64,000 bases of DNA from Chitinophagaceae bacterium 26-R-25 (GCA_029906195.1 JARWSJ010000001.1:1240001-1304000), one strand, 5' to 3'. Numbered from the stretch's first letter, positions 35,123 to 44,617 are shown. The notes: generated by a model not told the origin, from the sequence alone. A program made the numbers and translations.

Positions 35123-36049
35123 ATGAAGCCGCAGTTGATCGATGTTCCATTTGAAAATAAACACACAATTCAGTTAAAGAAAGTAGATCAATTTTACCTG
35201 GATAACCCGTTTCATTTTCATCACTTGTGTGAATTGGTTTGGATTGAGGAAAGTTTTGGCAAAAGAATTATCGGCGATAAGATCGATAGTTTTTCTGATG
35301 GTGAACTGGTGCTGATGAGTCCCGATCTGCCCCATATCTGGCAGAATGATCCTGTTTTTTTTCACAAGAAAAAAGGCTATCGCTGCAAGGCAACGGTCAT
35401 TTATTTTCCAGCAGATTTTATACTAAAACTTTCAGATGAGCCTGCCATTGTTCATCCAATACAGGAACTTATCAGCAATGCTTCAAGAGGATTGAAATTT
35501 TATGGCGACGCTTATGAACAAGTAACAAAGTTGCTCGTAAATATCAGCGACACCAGTGGCCTGGAAAAAATAATTTGCTTTTTGAACGTCATTAAAATAT
35601 TGGCTCAATCAAAGGAATTTGAATTACTGGCAAGTGAATCCTATAAAAACGTTTACAGTGAAAAGGATACGAACAGGATTGACGCGGTTTACAAATTTTT
35701 GATGCATAACTTCCACAGGAACGTCTCACTGGAAGAAGTCTCCAAGATTTGCAATATGACACCAACGGCATTTTGCAGATTTTTTAAAAGCAGAACAAAA
35801 AAATCTTTGGTGCAGGTTCTGAATGAATTGCGTGTAGGACATGCCTGCAAATTGCTGCACAACGAAGATTACACAATCGCTGCACAGGCTGAAAGGCAAC
35901 GAACCATTGATTTGCATCCTGTGAAGAAATTGGGAACTGTTGATGAGATTGGTGGATGGTGCGTGTTTCTAGCCAGCGATTACGCAGCATTTGCATCGGG
36001 CACTACTTACCTTGTGGATGGTGGCAGAAGTGCCTTAATGCAAGATTGA
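35123..36049 (+). CDS. Chimera: AraC-family regulator fused to the tail of a short-chain dehydrogenase
   Basis: 308 residues. Residues 1-250 are an AraC regulator: a cupin sensor (FHFHHLCELVWIEESFGKR, ELVLMSPDLPHIW) and the first helix-turn-helix (VSLEEVSKICNMTPTAFCRF, then KSLVQVLNELRVGHACKLL). The second helix-turn-helix should follow HNEDYTIA, but from about residue 254 the chain reads AQAERQRTIDLHPVKKLG, TVDEIGGWCVFLASDYAAF and ASGTTYLVDGGRSALMQD, the last 55 residues of a short-chain dehydrogenase. The join, near 35879, keeps the frame. DNA binding is probably impaired because one of two recognition helices is gone, and the SDR piece lacks its Rossmann core and catalytic YxxxK. It is 62 bases upstream of the GH95 gene. 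Confidence 0.88.
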   Translation: MKPQLIDVPFENKHTIQLKKVDQFYLDNPFHFHHLCELVWIEESFGKRIIGDKIDSFSDGELVLMSPDLPHIWQNDPVFFHKKKGYRCKATVIYFPADFILKLSDEPAIVHPIQELISNASRGLKFYGDAYEQVTKLLVNISDTSGLEKIICFLNVIKILAQSKEFELLASESYKNVYSEKDTNRIDAVYKFLMHNFHRNVSLEEVSKICNMTPTAFCRFFKSRTKKSLVQVLNELRVGHACKLLHNEDYTIAAQAERQRTIDLHPVKKLGTVDEIGGWCVFLASDYAAFASGTTYLVDGGRSALMQD

Positions 36050-36111
36050 TCTTCATATACATGAGTTGTCTTTTGTTTTATTAAGTTTATTATCTAAAAT
36101 GAATTGCCCGC

Positions 36112-38388
36112 ATGAAAAGTTATTTTATCAGAGCTAATTTTTTAGTGGTATTGTTTTTACAATTAATCGTTGGAAGAGCACAAATAAACCCGACGCACAA
36201 TCTGCAGAGTAAACAACTTGCTCACAGGTGGGACGAAGCAATGCCATTAGGCAACGGAATGCTTGGTGCATTGGTATGGGAGAAGGACGGTAAACTCCGG
36301 CTTTCTCTTGATCGTGCGGATTTGTGGGATGAGAGGAAGGCTCTTGATTTACGGAAGCTCAATTTTAAATGGGTTGAACAACAAGTTCTAAAAAATGATT
36401 ACGACACTGTGCAGCGAATAGGGGATGCCCCTTACGACAGGTCTCCATATCCAACCAAATTGCCGGCAGCAGCGATGGAGTTTAATATCAACTCGTTCGG
36501 GAAAGTTGTATCGAGTGAGTTGGATATTCAAAAAGCGATTAATACCGTTGTCTTTCAAAATGGTACAGTGTTTCATTGTTTCATTCATGCTACATTACCA
36601 CGCGGGTACTTTGCATTTGAAAACATTTCCCAGAATGATTTTGAGTCTGCAATTCCGCAACTTGTTACCCATGCTTATAATATTGAGGCAGTTGAAGATA
36701 AAAAAGATAACAGTCATGCAGGCAGTAGTTTACAAAAGCTTGGGTATGCAAAGGGGAGTCTTGCCAAAACAGGCAACAGTATATTGTACAGGCAACCCAC
36801 TTACGATAATCATTATTTTGAAGTGCGTGTTGACTGGAAAAAATTTCCCGGCAATAAAGTTATTGGAACATGGACTATCACCAGCGACACACGAAGTGCT
36901 GCTTACCAGTGGCCGGGAGAAGCGTCCGCATCTGAATACATGGCGTCGCATATCAATTGGTGGAAAAGTTTTTGGTCACGGTCTTCTATATCGTTGCCTG
37001 ATACGTTGCTTGAAAAGCAATATTTTCTTGAGCTTTATAAACTGGGAAGTGTAAGCCGGAAAGGGGCACCAGCTATTACCTTACAAGCTGTATGGACGGC
37101 GGATAATGGAAGCCTGCCACCCTGGAAAGGAGATTTTCACAACGACCTGAACACACAACTAAGCTATTGGCCTTGTTACACCGCAAACCATTTGACCGAA
37201 GGAGTCTCTTATACTGACTGGCTGTGGAAAATCAGGCAGAAGAATTTTCAATACACAAAACAATACTTTGGTGTAAATGGATTGAACGTGCCAGGCATTG
37301 TTACGCTGAGCGGCGATCCAATGGGAGGATGGATACAGTACTCACTTTCTCCAACAATAGGAGCATGGTGCGCACAATATTTTTACTGGCAATGGAAATA
37401 TTCGATGGATGAAAAATTCCTTCAGGACAAAGCCTATCCATATGTTCATGACGTGGCTACTTACCTTGAAAATATTACACGCCTGGAAAACGGTAAAAGA
37501 AAACTACCACTTAGCTCAAGTCCCGAATATAATGACAATGACAGAAGTGCGTGGTTTTTAGAGTGGAGCAATTTCGATTTGTCGCTCGCAAGATTTTTAT
37601 TCGGTGCGGCTGCTGAATTAAGCAATAGCACCGGCAAGAAAGAAGAAGCAAAACATTGGTTACAAGTATTGGGGCAACTGCCGTTGTACGAAGTAAACGA
37701 AACGGGCTTTACGGTGGCACCGGGGCTGAACCTGAATGAATCTCACCGGCACATGTCGCAGTACATGGCTATTTATCCGTTGGCATTAATGGACATCAAT
37801 AATGCAAGTGACAAAGTAATCATCGATAATTCATTGAAGCGTCTTGAACAAATGGGCACAAGGGCCTGGTGCGGTTATTCCTTTAGCTGGATGGCATGTT
37901 TGTATGCAAGGGCGCACAAGGCCGATAGTGCCGTAAAACAATTGCAGATATTTGCTTCCAATTTTTGTTCATCAAACAGTTTTCATCTGAATGGCGATCA
38001 GAAAAATGGCCAGTATTCGAATTTCACTTACAGGCCATTTACGTTGGAAGGGAACTTTGCCTTTGCGCAAGGTGTCCATGAACTTTTGCTGCAAAGCAAA
38101 AATGATTACATCGAGATATTTCCTGCTGTGCCAGCCTCATGGAAGAATGTTTCTTTTACCAATCTACGTGCAGAAGGCGCTTTCATCATCAGTGCGGCAA
38201 AGGAAAATGGCGTTCCATCTTATGTAAAAATCAACTCAGAAAAAGGTGGGTTACTTCGAATAAAGCTTCCATTTAAAACATGGCTTATAAAAAATAATAG
38301 CTCTAAAAAAGTGGAGAGTAAGGATGGAATTGTTGAAATAAAACTCAAGGCATCAGAAACGATCATTTTTGAAAATGCTTACGAATAG
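36112..38388 (+). CDS. GH95-family glycoside hydrolase (alpha-L-fucosidase-like), secreted
   Basis: 758 residues with a signal peptide (ends VGRAQ at about 24). The N-terminal sandwich begins with the family line WDEAMPLGNGMLGALVW and RLSLDRADLWDER. The (alpha/alpha)6 barrel has NDLNTQLSYWPCY at about 343 (the Asn pair that helps activate water in GH95), SSSPEYND near 467 (position of the catalytic acid Glu), HRHMSQYMAIYP, and TRAWCGYSFSWMACLYAR. A C-terminal beta domain follows. Known members release terminal alpha-1,2-fucose or galactose. Its neighbour upstream is the AraC-SDR chimera, perhaps the last trace of a fucose-use operon (inference). Somewhat diverged from canonical members, so substrate is not certain. 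Confidence 0.85.
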   Translation: MKSYFIRANFLVVLFLQLIVGRAQINPTHNLQSKQLAHRWDEAMPLGNGMLGALVWEKDGKLRLSLDRADLWDERKALDLRKLNFKWVEQQVLKNDYDTVQRIGDAPYDRSPYPTKLPAAAMEFNINSFGKVVSSELDIQKAINTVVFQNGTVFHCFIHATLPRGYFAFENISQNDFESAIPQLVTHAYNIEAVEDKKDNSHAGSSLQKLGYAKGSLAKTGNSILYRQPTYDNHYFEVRVDWKKFPGNKVIGTWTITSDTRSAAYQWPGEASASEYMASHINWWKSFWSRSSISLPDTLLEKQYFLELYKLGSVSRKGAPAITLQAVWTADNGSLPPWKGDFHNDLNTQLSYWPCYTANHLTEGVSYTDWLWKIRQKNFQYTKQYFGVNGLNVPGIVTLSGDPMGGWIQYSLSPTIGAWCAQYFYWQWKYSMDEKFLQDKAYPYVHDVATYLENITRLENGKRKLPLSSSPEYNDNDRSAWFLEWSNFDLSLARFLFGAAAELSNSTGKKEEAKHWLQVLGQLPLYEVNETGFTVAPGLNLNESHRHMSQYMAIYPLALMDINNASDKVIIDNSLKRLEQMGTRAWCGYSFSWMACLYARAHKADSAVKQLQIFASNFCSSNSFHLNGDQKNGQYSNFTYRPFTLEGNFAFAQGVHELLLQSKNDYIEIFPAVPASWKNVSFTNLRAEGAFIISAAKENGVPSYVKINSEKGGLLRIKLPFKTWLIKNNSSKKVESKDGIVEIKLKASETIIFENAYE

Positions 38389-38429
38389 AGAACGAACCGC
38401 TGATTAAAATATGGGGAATGACAAACCTT

Positions 38430-38957
38430 TTATTTGCTGGTCAGGGACTGCTTGAGTAGTTCCTCCAGCCTTCCGGTCGATTGTCCCTGTTCTTCATTGG
38501 ATGTGAACATATTCGGGTAGTAAGTACAAATTACAACGGGGTCTACTCTCACCGTTGTAAGCCCTTTCCCATTTTCGGTAACCTGAATGGTCCATTTACA
38601 AAATATATTGTGGGTTTTCCACTCCTTATTATTTACAAATACCCGGCGCAAAACGACCAAGGCGTCCGGTTCTATTAGCTTGCCATTCTCATCTTCAAAG
38701 GTATAGGCAGGAATAAAAGAAGTTTTGGTAGAAACAATCAGCCCATTCTCTTTATCTAATTTTTTAATGGATAAGCCGTTTTGATTAAACAGCTCAGCAA
38801 TAGTTAACCAGGTTGAGTCGGCATGTTTAGTCGAAATAATTTCTGCAGGGGTTTGTGAATACACGCCTTTAAGTAAAACAATATTAGAGCTGCAAGCCCC
38901 GGTAATAACAAGGCTAACAATAACCACTAGGGAGTATATTTTATTAATTGCTTTCAT
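38430..38957 (-). CDS. Lipoprotein of unknown function
   Basis: A 175-residue lipoprotein (ITGAC, acylation at about C22). The mature part has alternating strands (STWLTIAELFNQNGLSIKKL, CKWTIQVTENGKGLTTVRVD) and no known motif. It is convergent with the GH95 gene and divergent from the AraC gene at 39132. I cannot assign it. Confidence 0.75.
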   Translation of the reverse strand: MKAINKIYSLVVIVSLVITGACSSNIVLLKGVYSQTPAEIISTKHADSTWLTIAELFNQNGLSIKKLDKENGLIVSTKTSFIPAYTFEDENGKLIEPDALVVLRRVFVNNKEWKTHNIFCKWTIQVTENGKGLTTVRVDPVVICTYYPNMFTSNEEQGQSTGRLEELLKQSLTSK

Positions 38958-39131
38958 GAGTTGTAATAAATCTACAATTTATTTTGGATTTATTTTATTC
39001 AAAAGGGGATTTCACTCTTTGGTTTTTCGCATATCCTTATGGTAGTTGTTATCGATAATGAACATACGAAAGGCATCAAAATAAGAAGAGGTTTATCAGT
39101 ATCTTGCATTTAGGATCAGAGAAGGAATATT

Positions 39132-40034
39132 ATGCACCAATCAAAGACACAACTGCCGTATTATACTGATATCAATAATTTCCTGGCGTCGATACCATGG
39201 CCGGGTAGAACTGCCAACCCGGATTTCTTTTGTTTGCGATTAAAAAAATTGGATAGGGAACAATTACAGGTTTACAGGCCTCCTTTTAAGCGATCGTTTT
39301 ACTTTTTTGCACTGCTTCGTAATTCCGGCAGTATTGAAGTCAATTATAATAATCAAACAGTAAGCAACCCAGATTCCTACCTGGTCTTCCACTCGCCCAA
39401 TCTGCTATACAGCTTTGCACACAACAATGCTCTTGAGGGTTATCTCATTTATTTCAAGGCAGCTTCTTATTCCTTCTTCAAGCCTGACTTTCACCAGACG
39501 TTTTCCCTTTTTGATGTGCTGCACACAAACCTCTTTAACTTCGACCACGCGACTTTTGACCGCCTTGCACCTCATTTTGAGGAAGTATTTGAAGCCTATG
39601 AACGCTCATCCAAGCAAGATCATATCGAAGCACGTTTAAAGCTATTGGGTCTGTTGTACTATTTAGAAGACATTGTTCTTGAACAGAAAAAAGACGCCAA
39701 GCCTGTGACCGGGCAACAGATCCTGTTCAGGAAATTTATCCAGCTGGTCAACCACCACTACATTGATAAACGAACTGTACAGGAGTATGCCGATATGCTG
39801 TCTGTCACTGCAAACTATCTCTCCCAATCTGTTAAACGTTTATCCGGCAAAAACGCATTGGTCCATATTACCGATCGATTAGCAAGCGAAGCTCGCTCGC
39901 TTGTCCAGTATACTGATGTTGACATATCGAGTATTGCCTATCAACTTAATTTTTCCGATCCTGCAAACTTTGGCAAGTTTTTTAAAAGACAAGTGGGTCT
40001 TTCGCCTTCTGAATACCGAAAGCTACAGAAGTGA
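39132..40034 (+). CDS. AraC-family transcriptional regulator
   Basis: 300 residues. An N-terminal cupin-like sensor (40-160, SYLVFHSPNLLYSFAHN) is followed by two helix-turn-helix units: RTVQEYADMLSVTANYLSQSV and VDISSIAYQLNFSDPANFGKFF, ending GLSPSEYRKLQK. Typical length and order for activators responding to a small molecule. Target genes are not obvious; the VOC protein gene lies 150 bases downstream on the same strand. Confidence 0.92.
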   Translation: MHQSKTQLPYYTDINNFLASIPWPGRTANPDFFCLRLKKLDREQLQVYRPPFKRSFYFFALLRNSGSIEVNYNNQTVSNPDSYLVFHSPNLLYSFAHNNALEGYLIYFKAASYSFFKPDFHQTFSLFDVLHTNLFNFDHATFDRLAPHFEEVFEAYERSSKQDHIEARLKLLGLLYYLEDIVLEQKKDAKPVTGQQILFRKFIQLVNHHYIDKRTVQEYADMLSVTANYLSQSVKRLSGKNALVHITDRLASEARSLVQYTDVDISSIAYQLNFSDPANFGKFFKRQVGLSPSEYRKLQK

Positions 40035-40184
40035 TTGAATGGACCTGTATATCCAAGTAATTGACCAACTGGTCTAATGGCACTGTTATTTCTTTGTGCC
40101 ATCAAATAAATGGACGTAGCTAAACAAAGCCGTTAACCAACGGCAGTAATCTAAATTCAAAAGTTATATTCAAATTCTAACAAG

Positions 40185-40592
40185 ATGTCAAAACAAGTTT
40201 TTATTAATCTTCCTGTAAGTAATCTGAAAAAATCAATGAGCTTTTATGAATCTATTGGATTTAAGAATAATCCACAGTTTTCAGATGACACCAGTGCGTG
40301 TATGGTAGTGAGCGATACTATTTTTGTAATGCTGCTTACATCTGAAAAATTTCAGCAATTTACTTCGAAAGCCATCATTGACGCAAAAAACACTGTCGGT
40401 GTGCTTAATTCCCTTTCAATGAGCAGTAATGATGAACTGAATAGTTTTGTGACCAGTGCACTGAGTGCAGGAGGTCGTGAATACCGCGAACCGCAAGACT
40501 TTGGTTTCATGCAGCTGCGTTGCTTTGAAGATCTTGACGGCCATAATTGGGAAGCCACTTATGTGGACATGAGTAAATTCCCAGCACAGTAA
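40185..40592 (+). CDS. VOC-superfamily (glyoxalase/bleomycin-resistance-like) protein
   Basis: 135 residues made of the two beta-alpha-beta-beta-beta units of the VOC fold: VFINLPVSNLKKSMSFYESIGF opens the first, and SALSAGGREYREPQDFGFMQLRCFEDLDGHNWEATYVD closes the second in parts, with E of the WEATYVD line as the usual last metal ligand. The first metal position (His in many members) is Asn or absent, so the role as a metalloenzyme is uncertain. Function unknown. Confidence 0.88.
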   Translation: MSKQVFINLPVSNLKKSMSFYESIGFKNNPQFSDDTSACMVVSDTIFVMLLTSEKFQQFTSKAIIDAKNTVGVLNSLSMSSNDELNSFVTSALSAGGREYREPQDFGFMQLRCFEDLDGHNWEATYVDMSKFPAQ

Positions 40593-40645
40593 ATCAACAT
40601 TAAATGGCTGGCTGAAGTCTGCATAGTAACAGCTTTGCAGACTTC

Positions 40646-41242
40646 TTACTTCCAGATGTTAAAACTGATCCTGAATTTCTTCTCTTGCAGCAATTTTCTC
40701 CAATCAATAAACAGGAAAAGGCATATCAAAACCACTCCGATCAACGTTCCCACTAAAACCTTCCACGTCAAAAGACCATGAATAATATCATTAAAATTCT
40801 CCGCAACATAATCACCCGTAAAAACCATAACGGCATCACTAATAAATTTGCCAACAATAAACGCAGGAATCAGATATGATGTCTTTATTCCGGAACTTCC
40901 CGCCACTGTAAACAATGGTGTAGATGGTAGTGGCATCAGCGTATAGAGCAATACAAAGAGCTGCACCTTCCAGCTATTGTTAGCAAGCTTTCCGCCGATA
41001 AATCGCAGGTCTTCGTTTTTTTGAGGTTTGATAAAACGCTGGGATAGTAAGTATATATAAGTACTATACAAGTATCTACCTATTGCAGATCCTGCAACGC
41101 CGGCAACGAGCACAATCCAGATATTCAGGTCAAACCTTACCTGGAAAAAAACCATCACCATCCATGCCGGAGGGCCTATAAAGGGTACAATGTCCACAAC
41201 AAGAGATGATAGAAAAACAAAAAAATAGTTTAGAATGTCCAT
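40646..41242 (-). CDS. VTT-domain (DedA/SNARE-associated-like) membrane protein
   Basis: 198 residues with about five hydrophobic segments. The central amphipathic re-entrant part (VDIVPFIGPPAWMVMVFF, VAGSAIGRYLYS, LMPLPSTPLFTVAGSSGIK) is like the VTT/DedA core, where the conserved G-R-Y and P-L-P-S-P stretches lie in the membrane. DedA-type proteins flip lipids or keep membrane potential. It ends in a basic tail (DWRKLLQEKKFR). It is convergent with the VOC gene. Confidence 0.75.
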   Translation of the reverse strand: MDILNYFFVFLSSLVVDIVPFIGPPAWMVMVFFQVRFDLNIWIVLVAGVAGSAIGRYLYSTYIYLLSQRFIKPQKNEDLRFIGGKLANNSWKVQLFVLLYTLMPLPSTPLFTVAGSSGIKTSYLIPAFIVGKFISDAVMVFTGDYVAENFNDIIHGLLTWKVLVGTLIGVVLICLFLFIDWRKLLQEKKFRISFNIWK

Positions 41243-41409
41243 AGTTTAACCTCCTGCCTGTATTTCTAAATTTATCATCATTGTCTTGCTTTTAAGAGGC
41301 GGGCCAACAACTTCCCATAGGGTAGTAGAAGAAGCAAATGATAAAAGAAGAAAATTATTTTTTAGGTACGTTATATTAATGGCTATTTTTAGTTTATAAT
41401 TTTTTGCTC

Positions 41410-42051
41410 ATGCCAACACCTACAATTGACTGGTCAAAAGCAGTCAAACCTCTGATCAAAAAATACAAAAATGAAAAGCATCCACTAGATGCAGGGAACC
41501 TCTATGAAATGGTAGTCATGGTAGTACTATCTGCAAGGAGCAATGATAAGCTGATCAATAATATTGCACCTGCATTTTTCAACGTTTATCCTAACATGTC
41601 ATCCCTTGCAAAAGCAACAGCAGACGATTTGAAGCCTCTGCTTGCCAAAGTAATCAATTCAGCCAATAAGGCAAAATGGTTGATTGAAATAGCTGAACAT
41701 GTTAAATCGGATAAGAATATTCCACTTGACATTGACAAGATGGTTGAACTGCCGGGTATTGGCAGAAAATCTGCGAATGTGATCAAGCGTTTTGCCGATG
41801 CTCCTTATGAAGGTGTTATCGTTGACTTGCATGTAGTAAGAGTATCTCAAAGGCTCGGCATTGCGACAAGCAGCGACCCAGTTAAAATTGAGAAACAGAT
41901 AATGAGCGAGCTTCCCCAAAAAGAATGGGAAGCCGGCATGTCAATGTCGTTTCTTGGAAGAGATATTTGCCGGCCAAAACCTTTATGTGAAGAATGTTTG
42001 ATGAACAAGGTATGTGCCTATTATAACGGCTGGGAAATAAAGGCTAAGTAA
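41410..42051 (+). CDS. nth: Endonuclease III-family DNA glycosylase/AP lyase
   Basis: 213 residues, the usual Nth length. The helix-hairpin-helix LPGIGRKSANVI carries the catalytic Lys, and D in VDLHVVRVSQRLG is the catalytic Asp of the HhH-GPD fold. The C-terminus keeps the four cysteines of the iron-sulphur cluster, but spaced C-X5-C-X2-C-X5-C; Escherichia coli Nth has six residues in the first gap. The enzyme removes oxidised pyrimidines and nicks the strand. ATG 41410 is used instead of TTG 41404. Some relatives of this short type belong to a subgroup with altered specificity, so the exact base range is open. Confidence 0.92.
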   Translation: MPTPTIDWSKAVKPLIKKYKNEKHPLDAGNLYEMVVMVVLSARSNDKLINNIAPAFFNVYPNMSSLAKATADDLKPLLAKVINSANKAKWLIEIAEHVKSDKNIPLDIDKMVELPGIGRKSANVIKRFADAPYEGVIVDLHVVRVSQRLGIATSSDPVKIEKQIMSELPQKEWEAGMSMSFLGRDICRPKPLCEECLMNKVCAYYNGWEIKAK

Positions 42052-42069
42052 ATGCAAGTTGGCTTGAAC

Positions 42070-43089
42070 TTAACGCTGTCCGTAATTATATACTCCCTCT
42101 TTTTTAACTGCACGCGGCGCCACGTTCGTCCACGACTTAAAAGCTTTTCTAAATGCAGTAGGGTCTGAGTATCCAAGGATATCTGAAACCTCCGATATTT
42201 TTATCGCGGGGTTTTGCATTAATTGGAAAGCGATATCTTTTCTGATTTCCCCGGCAACATCGCGGAAGGTAGTGCGCTCCTGCATCAGTTTTCGTTGCAG
42301 GCTGCGGGGCGTCATATCCAATGCTGATGCCGCTTCATCAATTGAAGGTATTCTTCCTTTGAACTGCATGAACAATACTTGTTTCAAATTTCCGCTGGTC
42401 GTGTTGGTGGCGAGCAGTGCCTGCTTTTCGGCTACCATTGTGTTGAAGCGCTCAAACATAGATTGGTCGCTGGTGAGTATGGGCGTGTCCATATCATTTT
42501 TATCTAAAATAATCCGGTTCACCTCCTGGTTAAAAAGCACATCGCAACCAAAAAACTTTTGATATTCTGAAATTTCCCGCTTTGGGTAGGCCAGTTCTAT
42601 CCTTAACGGAACAATGCGCTTACCGGTAAGCGCTGCGGATGTGTTGAGGGTTGATGCAAATAGAAAATCGTTTGCCTGCCTTGCCGGTTCGGGATGTTTA
42701 AGCAGCCACATTTTATTCTGTTCTATTTCAAGAACGGCTACATCATTGATGGTGTATTTATATGAAACCATCGGCGATACCATGTGGCCGTACCTGCTTA
42801 ACATTTGCAACGCCTGGTCAAGATCTTTACAACTCTGGATCAGAAAACCAACCATGCCGTGAAGCATTTTTGGCGTGCCGATTCCTATATGCAAGCCAAT
42901 CAGGGGATCGCCGGTCAACTTTAGAAGTGGTACCCAGATCAACGCCGCTTTTTCCCATTCAACCATTTTTTCTGAGTCGCCCACTTCATCAGCAGTGATG
43001 TGCGACACCTTGCAAAGTTCATCAAATGCTGCCCCAAATGAAGTAGCTGTTTGAAAGATGGTGCGTATGACAGTTCCCTGTAAACCCAT
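42070..43089 (-). CDS. AraC-family regulator with an N-terminal arabinose-binding-like (OruR/ArgR-type) domain
   Basis: 339 residues. The N-terminal 200 residues match the pattern of the AraC subgroup with a ligand domain (LWVPLLKLTGDPLIGLHIG, MLHGMVGFLIQSCKDLDQAL, LELAYPKRE-like PLRIELAYPKREISEYQKFF), as in OruR and similar proteins. The C-terminal domain has two helix-turn-helix units: SIDEAASALDMTPRSLQRKL and IKISEVSDILGYSDPTAFRK, then FKSWTNVAPRAVKK. It is divergent from the membrane protein at 43175 with under 90 bases between, so it likely regulates that gene. Confidence 0.93.
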   Translation of the reverse strand: MGLQGTVIRTIFQTATSFGAAFDELCKVSHITADEVGDSEKMVEWEKAALIWVPLLKLTGDPLIGLHIGIGTPKMLHGMVGFLIQSCKDLDQALQMLSRYGHMVSPMVSYKYTINDVAVLEIEQNKMWLLKHPEPARQANDFLFASTLNTSAALTGKRIVPLRIELAYPKREISEYQKFFGCDVLFNQEVNRIILDKNDMDTPILTSDQSMFERFNTMVAEKQALLATNTTSGNLKQVLFMQFKGRIPSIDEAASALDMTPRSLQRKLMQERTTFRDVAGEIRKDIAFQLMQNPAIKISEVSDILGYSDPTAFRKAFKSWTNVAPRAVKKEGVYNYGQR

Positions 43090-43174
43090 GGCGCAAAATA
43101 TATCATTTTAAGAATAAAAGATGCCTTTCTCAGCCTGCAAAACGAAGGTTCTTTGCATTCTAAATTACACTATT

Positions 43175-43819
43175 ATGAACAACACTAAAAGCACGTTTTT
43201 AAAAAAATGGGTTATTGGCAACCTGATCGTTTACCCGGGATTATTGGGCCTTTTGCACCCGCTGATTGCGCACGGTTTTACCGGCGATCATGATAAACTG
43301 TTGACCACGCCACAGTTCATCATGCATACAATTTCTATCTTCATTTTTGTTTTCTTCCTGGCAGTTTCGAGGAACAAGACATTTGAAATAGTTGGAAAAA
43401 GGAAAACCCTGTCAGACGCGTGGCCATTTCTTTTCTTTACGCCATGGGTGTTCTGGCTCGGCTACTATACCTTGTTCGTGCCGTTCGATATTCTTTTTAT
43501 GTTCCTCTCCATCGGCATCATCAATGCTATACAACTAAGGCCGTTTGTTAAGTCTCCTGCCAAATGGATATGGCAATGCATACTTGGTTATTTGCTCGCA
43601 GCCGTTGCAGGCATCGTGATTGGCCTGGGCGCTCATCTTCGTTATTACAAAGACTTCCACGGCATCTCAAAAGATCTTGCCACCTGGACATCCATCAGTA
43701 TTCCCGCTGCAATCGTCCTTGCTTACTACTTCAGGTATATTCTGAGCAAGCAGATACGGGTTGAAGATAGCCAGGACATGATTTCCGGAAACAAACCGCA
43801 TTTCTCAAAGGTGGCGTGA
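43175..43819 (+). CDS. Multi-pass membrane protein, unknown
   Basis: 214 residues with about six hydrophobic segments (VIGNLIVYPGLLGLLHPLIA, FIMHTISIFIFVFFLAV, WPFLFFTPWVFWLGYYTLF, FDILFMFLSIGIINAI, ILGYLLAAVAGIVIGLGA, IPAAIVLAYYFRYIL). Most conserved-looking part is the proline and tryptophan-rich WPFLFFTPWVFW. No family is recognised. ATG 43175 is preferred to 43121 because a membrane protein starting with KSTFLKKW is more natural. Its gene is divergent from an AraC regulator and is followed after 36 bases by a lipoprotein gene, which suggests a two-gene operon. Confidence 0.8.
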   Translation: MNNTKSTFLKKWVIGNLIVYPGLLGLLHPLIAHGFTGDHDKLLTTPQFIMHTISIFIFVFFLAVSRNKTFEIVGKRKTLSDAWPFLFFTPWVFWLGYYTLFVPFDILFMFLSIGIINAIQLRPFVKSPAKWIWQCILGYLLAAVAGIVIGLGAHLRYYKDFHGISKDLATWTSISIPAAIVLAYYFRYILSKQIRVEDSQDMISGNKPHFSKVA

Positions 43820-43855
43820 CAATCCCCGTTCACTAAATCAAATAAAATATTACAA

Positions 43856-44617
43856 ATGAAATACACAACATTCCATTGGCTATTGCCATTACTATGCAGT
43901 ACAGTTGTAACTGCCTGTAGCAAAAATGCAAACTTACCTGATGCTCCTGCCACGGAAACGAAAAATGGCATTGTAACCGGCCTTGTAACCGACGCTAAAA
44001 ACCTGCCGGTGAAAGGTGCGAACATCACCATTGAACATACGGTGTGGCATAGTAGTTATCTGCTTGCTGCCAGTGATAACGCAGGGAAATACGAGGTGCA
44101 ATTACCGGATGACCCTGCGGGTGACTGGACTGCCAAAGCCCAGTTTACAAAAACTGCTTACGGGCAAACCTATAAGTTTGACCTGGAGCCTGATAACACC
44201 GGAGCTTTTAGCAAAGCCAGCGGTACTATCCGAAACTTCAAATGGAAGCTCAGCGGCCAGCGTCCCGGTGGCACCGGCTATTATGGTGCACACGTTGATC
44301 TTTACATGTTTGGTGCCGATGTGGATATGACGAAAATAAAACTGTTGTTTACACCTTATCCCGGCGAAACAAATTTGATCGATGGAACGGTGGCTACTGT
44401 ATTTGAAAGGCCTGTTGAGGATGTCGCCGGCACTTTTATGGCAAAAGACATACCGATCGGGAAATACACGGTCAAAGCGGTATACAACGGTAAAACGTTA
44501 TTGCTCAATAACCGCCATCTGGACGATAACAACCAGGAAGCCAAGATGGTTATTTTTGGTAAAAATAGCTACCTCGGCGAAACAGAATACAATATTGAAT
44601 TTTACGTAACGGAATAG
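43856..44617 (+). CDS. Lipoprotein with a carboxypeptidase-regulatory-like domain
   Basis: 253 residues (VVTAC, acylation at about C20). Residues 35-105 are one CarboxypepD_reg/CNA-B-like sandwich (GIVTGLVTDAKNLPVKGANI, then AASDNAGKYEVQLPDDPAGDW). A second, less clear beta domain follows with IPIGKYTVKAVYNGKTLLLN. Probably at the outer membrane; binding role not known. It lies 36 bases after the membrane protein gene. Confidence 0.8.
   Translation: MKYTTFHWLLPLLCSTVVTACSKNANLPDAPATETKNGIVTGLVTDAKNLPVKGANITIEHTVWHSSYLLAASDNAGKYEVQLPDDPAGDWTAKAQFTKTAYGQTYKFDLEPDNTGAFSKASGTIRNFKWKLSGQRPGGTGYYGAHVDLYMFGADVDMTKIKLLFTPYPGETNLIDGTVATVFERPVEDVAGTFMAKDIPIGKYTVKAVYNGKTLLLNNRHLDDNNQEAKMVIFGKNSYLGETEYNIEFYVTE

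Noticed and set aside
34828-35166. A 112-codon minus-strand frame between the DHFR-like and AraC-SDR genes
   Set aside because: It overlaps the start of the AraC-SDR gene, shows no recognisable domain, and the region reads as A/T-rich intergenic sequence. It could hide a remnant but cannot be supported.
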